Source: Streptomyces sp. YIM 130001 (GTDB taxonomy: Bacteria > Actinomycetota > Actinomycetes > Streptomycetales > Streptomycetaceae). From it: a stretch of 64,000 nt of DNA. The translations under genes and the position numbers were made by a program. Shown here piece after piece: positions 60,633 through 64,000 of this stretch (the first letter of the stretch is position 1; each line of letters starts with the position of its first letter). The notes below the pieces were generated by a model that worked only from the letters and a program-made list of their open reading frames with translations, did not search any database and was not told the DNA's origin. The stretch lies in assembly GCF_003574445.1 (NCBI RefSeq), contig NZ_KZ984554.1, forward strand, positions 289,498-353,497, read 5' to 3'.

Positions 60633-61580
60633 TCAGGCGGGTCGCGCCGCCTCGGGCGAGGGCGTCTTGGCATCCTGCTCCGGGCAGCCGCCGCGCTCAC
60701 GGCCGCCGCGTTCACGGCCGCTCGCGCCCGGGTCGGCCCCGGCGCGACTGCGGGGTACCACCGTCGGCAGCCCGTCGTAGGGGTCCGCGAAGACATGGGC
60801 CGGGAAGCCGAAGCCTTCCAGGAGCAGTTCACTGGTGAGTGTGCCGGCGGGCGGCCCCTCGGCGATCAGGGCACCGTCCTTCATCACCATCAGGTGGTCG
60901 CTGTAGCGGGCGGCGAGGCTGAGATCGTGCAGCACCATCACGATGGTCCGGCCGGTCTCCCGGCGCAGCCGCACCACCAACTCCAGGATCTCCACACAGT
61001 GCGCCGGGTCCAGGTGCGTGGTCGGCTCGTCGAGCAGCAGAATGTCGGTCTCCTGGGCCAACGCCATGGCCACCCAGGCACGTTGACGCTGACCGCCCGA
61101 CAGGTCCTCGAGAGGGCGGTCGGCCAGTTCGAGTACCCCCGTCGCCAGCATCGCGTCGGTCGCGATCCGGTCGTCCTCCTCGCTCCAGCCCCGGTACCAG
61201 GGTTGGTGCGGCTGCCGGCCGCGCGCCGCCAGATCCCTGACGGTCATGCTCTCCGGCGCCACAGGGCTCTGCGGCAGGATCGCCATCCGGCGCGCCACTT
61301 CCCGGGGCCGCAGCCCGTCGAGCGGCTCGCCCTGCAGCAGAACCTGCCCCTGGCTCGGCGCGAGCAGCCGCGCGAGCACCTTGAGGAGCGTGGACTTGCC
61401 GCACCCGTTGGACCCGATGATGGTCGTGACCTGCCCGCGCGGTATGTCCACGCTCAGATCACCGATGACGGTCTTCCTGCCGTAGCCCGCGGTGATGTGA
61501 CGCGCACTCAGCGGACTGTCGCTCGCCGGCGTCGGGTCCACCCGAGCCGCCTTGTCGTGGGGGCATGCGTCTTCAGGCAC
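60633..61580 (-). CDS. Siderophore ABC transporter ATPase (FecE/FepC-like)
   Basis: This ATPase energises the ferric-siderophore importer. Walker A is GSNGCGKST, the signature is LSGGQRQRAWVAMALAQ and Walker B is ILLLDEP, in the order of FepC-type proteins. As the sequence stands it is in frame with the upstream permease, with no stop between, but a GTG at 61580 (MPEDACPHDK) has a GGAGAG ribosome site five bases upstream and would give a normal 315-residue ATPase. I annotate from that GTG. The permease stop in the restored frame overlaps this start, so coupling is expected. A variable Arg/Gly-rich tail follows the core. Confidence 0.88.
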   Translation of the reverse strand: MPEDACPHDKAARVDPTPASDSPLSARHITAGYGRKTVIGDLSVDIPRGQVTTIIGSNGCGKSTLLKVLARLLAPSQGQVLLQGEPLDGLRPREVARRMAILPQSPVAPESMTVRDLAARGRQPHQPWYRGWSEEDDRIATDAMLATGVLELADRPLEDLSGGQRQRAWVAMALAQETDILLLDEPTTHLDPAHCVEILELVVRLRRETGRTIVMVLHDLSLAARYSDHLMVMKDGALIAEGPPAGTLTSELLLEGFGFPAHVFADPYDGLPTVVPRSRAGADPGASGRERGGRERGGCPEQDAKTPSPEAARPA

Positions 61581-62795
61581 TTTCTCTCCGGCGTTGGCGT
61601 TGCAGGACGAAAGGAGGTACGGCGCCCCGACGGCAGCCGTGGCGACGCCGACCGGCAGCTCCACCGGCAGGTGCTGGACGCCCAGATCCGCGCCCAGTAC
61701 GAGCAGGGCACCGGTCAGCCCGGCCGCGATCGGCGGAGGCCCCGGTGTTCCGAAGGCCCGCATCGCGACCTGCGGCGCGGCGAAGGCGACGAACGGCACC
61801 GGACCGGCCACCGCGGTGGCCCCCGCCACCAGGACGACGGCGACCACCAGACTCACCACGGACGTACGCCCTGCCGACGTGCCGAGCGCCGCCGACATAT
61901 CTCGGCCCAACCGCAGCGCACCCAGATCACGGGCCAGCGCCACACACACCACGGCGCCGACGATCACCAACGGCACCAGGGCGGCCGTACCGACCAGACG
62001 CGTTCCGTTCAGTGAGCCGGTGAGCCAGCGGGTCGCCACCTGCGCCTGATCCAGGTCGGCGCGCGTCAGTAGCCAGGAAACGCCTGCCAGCGCAAGGGAG
62101 TTGATGCTCAGCCCCACCAGGATCAGCCGCATGCCGTCGAACCCGGACCGCCAGGACAGAGCGAGGATCACGAGCGTGGTGACCAGCCCGCCGACCACGG
62201 CGGCCGGAGCGAGCGCCGCCCCCGCGCCCTCGTCGCTGACCCGGTCGGCCAGCGAGGGTACGGCCACGAGCAGTACGGCGAAGAAGCCCGCACCCGCGGT
62301 GACTCCGAGGATGTCGGGACTGGCGATCGGATTGCGCGTCACCGACTGGGTGAGCGCTCCGGCACAGCCGAGGGCGAAGCCGACGAGCACACCGGCCAGG
62401 GTGCGCCCGAGCCGGTGGTCGAGGACGACGAGTTCCTCGAGCCGGTCGCCCGCCCCGCCGAGTGTGGCGAGCACCCGGTCGGGCGCCACCGCGTAACTCC
62501 CGGTGAACAGGCCGGTCAGGACGAGCGCCACCAGCGCCGTACTCACCACGACCGTCGCGGCCACCGTACGGCGCCGCAGCCGGAAGCCGACCCGACCGAA
62601 CTGAACACCCGCCCGAGGCGGGCGAGTCGAGCGCCCGCCGCCGTTCCGCGGAGGGGACGTGTCCACGCCGGCGCCCAGGCGCTCCGCCGAGCCCCCGTCG
62701 AAGCCTCCATCGAACGCGGACTCGCCGCCGGCGACACTGTCGGTCACCGACACCCGGGCCTGATCAACTGCCCCCGTGCGCCGGTCCCCCGTCAC
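61573..62795 (-). CDS. FecCD-type siderophore permease 2, apparently frameshifted into the ATPase
   Basis: This second permease subunit has about nine transmembrane helices and the FecCD motifs AGALTQSVTRNPIASPDILG and VAFAAPQVAMRAFG. The GTG at 62795 overlaps the first permease stop by four bases (GTGA). Read as given, VGAPYLLSSCNANAGEKV runs on into the ATPase. Adding one T to the CTTTC at 61609-61613 instead gives LLFVLQRQRRRESA and a stop at 61573-61575, a typical FecCD C-terminus. The fusion therefore looks like a single-base loss in a T run. The restored protein would be 407 residues. Confidence 0.82.
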
Positions 62796-63811
62796 AGCGC
62801 CACCAGCTTCCGGCGGCGGCTCACGGCGAGCAGGACCGGGGCGCCGACCACGGCCATGGTGATTCCGGCGGCCAGTTCGCCGGGCGGCGCGACCACCCGG
62901 CCCGCGGTGTCCGCGAGCAACAGCACGGTCGCCCCGGCCAGTCCGGACAACGGCACCAGCCAGCGCTGGTCGTAGCGCGCGAACACCCGCGCCGCGTGCG
63001 GCGCGACCAGACCGAGGAACGCCACCGGACCGCACACCGCGGTCGCCGGACCGGCGAGCAACGTCACCGCCGCGATCCCGGTGATCCGGCTGCGGCGCAC
63101 CCGGGTGCCGAGGGAGCGCGCCACGTCGTCGCCGAGACCGAGCGAGTTGAGCGAGAAGGAGTTGAGTACGGCAAGCAGCGCGCCGAGCGCGAGCAGCGGC
63201 CAGACCAGGCCCACCATCGCGTAGTCCCGGTCGGACAGCGCACCGACCTGCCAGAAGCGCATGACGTCCAGCGTGCGCTTGTCGAGCAGTACCAGAGCGG
63301 TCGTCAGAGCGGACAGCATCGCGCTCAGCGCGGTGGCCGCCACCGCGAGCGACACCAGCGCGCCCCGGCTGCTCCCGCCCCGCAGCCCGGCCAGTGAGAC
63401 CACACCTGCCGCAAGCGCGGCACCGATCAGCGCGGCAAGCACGACAGCGGGCGACGAGGCGACCCCGAAGCCGTACACCAGACAACTCACCGCGAAAGCC
63501 GCACCCGCGTTCACCCCGAACAGGCCAGGATCGGCAAGGGGATTGCGGGTGTGCCCCTGCATCAGGGCCCCCGCCATGCCGAGTGCCAGACCCACGCCCA
63601 GGCCGAGCAGCGTGCGCGGCAGTCGCTGGGTCGTGATGACCGTCGCCTCGGGAGAATCCGCGTGCTGGAACACGGCGGCGAAGACGTCGGCCAAGGGGAT
63701 CGAATTGCTGCCGAAGGCCAGGCTGACCAGCACGGCACCACCCGCGGCGACCGTGAACGCGCCGGTGATCAAAGGGAGCCGCACCACTGGGCTCGACCGT
63801 TGGCTTTTCAC
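62792..63811 (-). CDS. FecCD-type siderophore permease 1
   Basis: This 339-residue protein is the first of two membrane subunits of an iron-siderophore importer. It has about nine transmembrane helices, with AGALMQGHTRNPLADPGLFG and VAFLGLVAPHAARVF as family signatures. The GTG at 63811 lies right beside an iron box, so it is the first gene of the operon. It ends with the GTGA overlap onto the second permease. No substrate-binding protein gene is adjacent on this strand; the divergent gene at 63981 could be it. Confidence 0.94.
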   Translation of the reverse strand: MKSQRSSPVVRLPLITGAFTVAAGGAVLVSLAFGSNSIPLADVFAAVFQHADSPEATVITTQRLPRTLLGLGVGLALGMAGALMQGHTRNPLADPGLFGVNAGAAFAVSCLVYGFGVASSPAVVLAALIGAALAAGVVSLAGLRGGSSRGALVSLAVAATALSAMLSALTTALVLLDKRTLDVMRFWQVGALSDRDYAMVGLVWPLLALGALLAVLNSFSLNSLGLGDDVARSLGTRVRRSRITGIAAVTLLAGPATAVCGPVAFLGLVAPHAARVFARYDQRWLVPLSGLAGATVLLLADTAGRVVAPPGELAAGITMAVVGAPVLLAVSRRRKLVAL

Positions 63812-63812
63812 A

Positions 63813-63830
63813 TTGGTTAGCCTAACCTAA
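63813..63830 (-). promoter_or_regulatory. Iron box (DmdR/IdeR-type operator)
   Basis: TTGGTTAGCCTAACCTAA is a near-perfect dyad matching the TTAGGTTAGGCTAACCTAA iron-box consensus of DtxR-family regulators. It abuts the GTG of the permease operon, so iron-bound DmdR/IdeR would block transcription. Confidence 0.85.
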
Positions 63831-63980
63831 GTGCGAAAAGCGGCTCGGTGGTGCCCCGGTGAACTCGGTCCATCGGTCGCGCCCGTCATCGGATTCGCAC
63901 GCCCCGACGCGTACGCGGACGGGCCGAGGAACGAGACGTGTGCGGACGAACGGCCCGCGCTCGGTGAACGAGGAGAGAAC

Positions 63981-64000
63981 ATGACGCGCTTCGCGCGCCG
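63981..64000 (+). CDS. Start of a divergent gene, cut by the right edge
   Basis: ATG 63981 follows GAGGAGAGAAC, a strong ribosome site, and opens MTRFAR, the basic start expected of a signal peptide. It is divergent from the siderophore permease operon across the iron box, so it is probably the siderophore-binding lipoprotein or another iron-uptake gene. Too little is present to name it. Confidence 0.55.

Overview
The window is high-GC actinobacterial DNA and almost certainly comes from a Streptomyces or a close relative. The reasons are strong GC3 bias, GTG and TTG starts with AGGAGG-type ribosome sites, F420-dependent enzymes, an AfsR-type SARP, twin-arginine and lipobox secretion signals, and a gene set (glnA2, nadE, glnE, malR, amylase, pullulanase, a GlnRII-like regulator, glnII) that runs in the order I recall from the core of the S. 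coelicolor chromosome. I saw no rRNA, tRNA, CRISPR array, insertion sequence, integrase or phage gene, and noticed no in-frame TTA (bldA) codon in a called gene.

Layout. 1-3.6 kb: the 5' part of map, a small SPOR-like protein, an F420:NADP oxidoreductase and a site-2 protease. 3.6-9.8 kb: a 44-bp tandem repeat, a large SARP/STAND regulator, a convergent DrrAB-like ABC exporter whose promoter carries SARP-style 11-bp-spaced repeats, and an azoreductase remnant. 9.8-20.3 kb: panB, a drug-efflux MFS gene with its TetR gene and a perfect operator, a membrane EEP phosphatase, a second MFS, nadE, and a membrane protein/hydrolase pair. 20.3-25 kb: FMN reductase, a DUF305/DUF3105 secreted pair, glnA2, and a HAD/VOC pair. 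25-35.2 kb: glnE, a PAP2-like membrane enzyme, malR, and two secreted GH13 enzymes. 35.2-45.6 kb: a TetR/ferredoxin-reductase/diiron-like operon, a sigma-like transmembrane fusion, a secreted GH89 glycosidase, a lipoprotein and a DUF1996 protein. 45.8-52.3 kb: a two-component system, oxidoreductases with a TetR regulator and operator, an epimerase, and a GlnRII-like regulator preceded by a possible leader peptide. 52.5-60.6 kb: glnII with a GlnR box, small enzymes, a frameshifted SDR, a cytidine deaminase, a NEP1-like secreted protein, a P-loop kinase and a NUDIX hydrolase. 60.6-64 kb: an iron-siderophore ABC importer under an iron box, with a divergent gene starting at the right edge.

How the genes work together. 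Four loci (glnA2, glnE, the GlnRII-like gene, glnII) belong to nitrogen assimilation and its control. malR, amylase and pullulanase form a starch-degradation block that lacks the malEFG importer expected beside malR. Several regulator/operator/target modules can be read directly from DNA symmetry. Two genes (the SDR near 57.1 kb and the siderophore permease near 61.6 kb) look broken by single-base changes at or beside short homopolymers, which may be real mutations or sequencing errors.

The most unusual items are a probable diiron oxygenase-like protein with a dedicated ferredoxin-type reductase, a degenerate sigma-factor-like protein fused to an extracytoplasmic domain, the SARP-like repeats at the exporter promoter, and the apparent permease-ATPase fusion.
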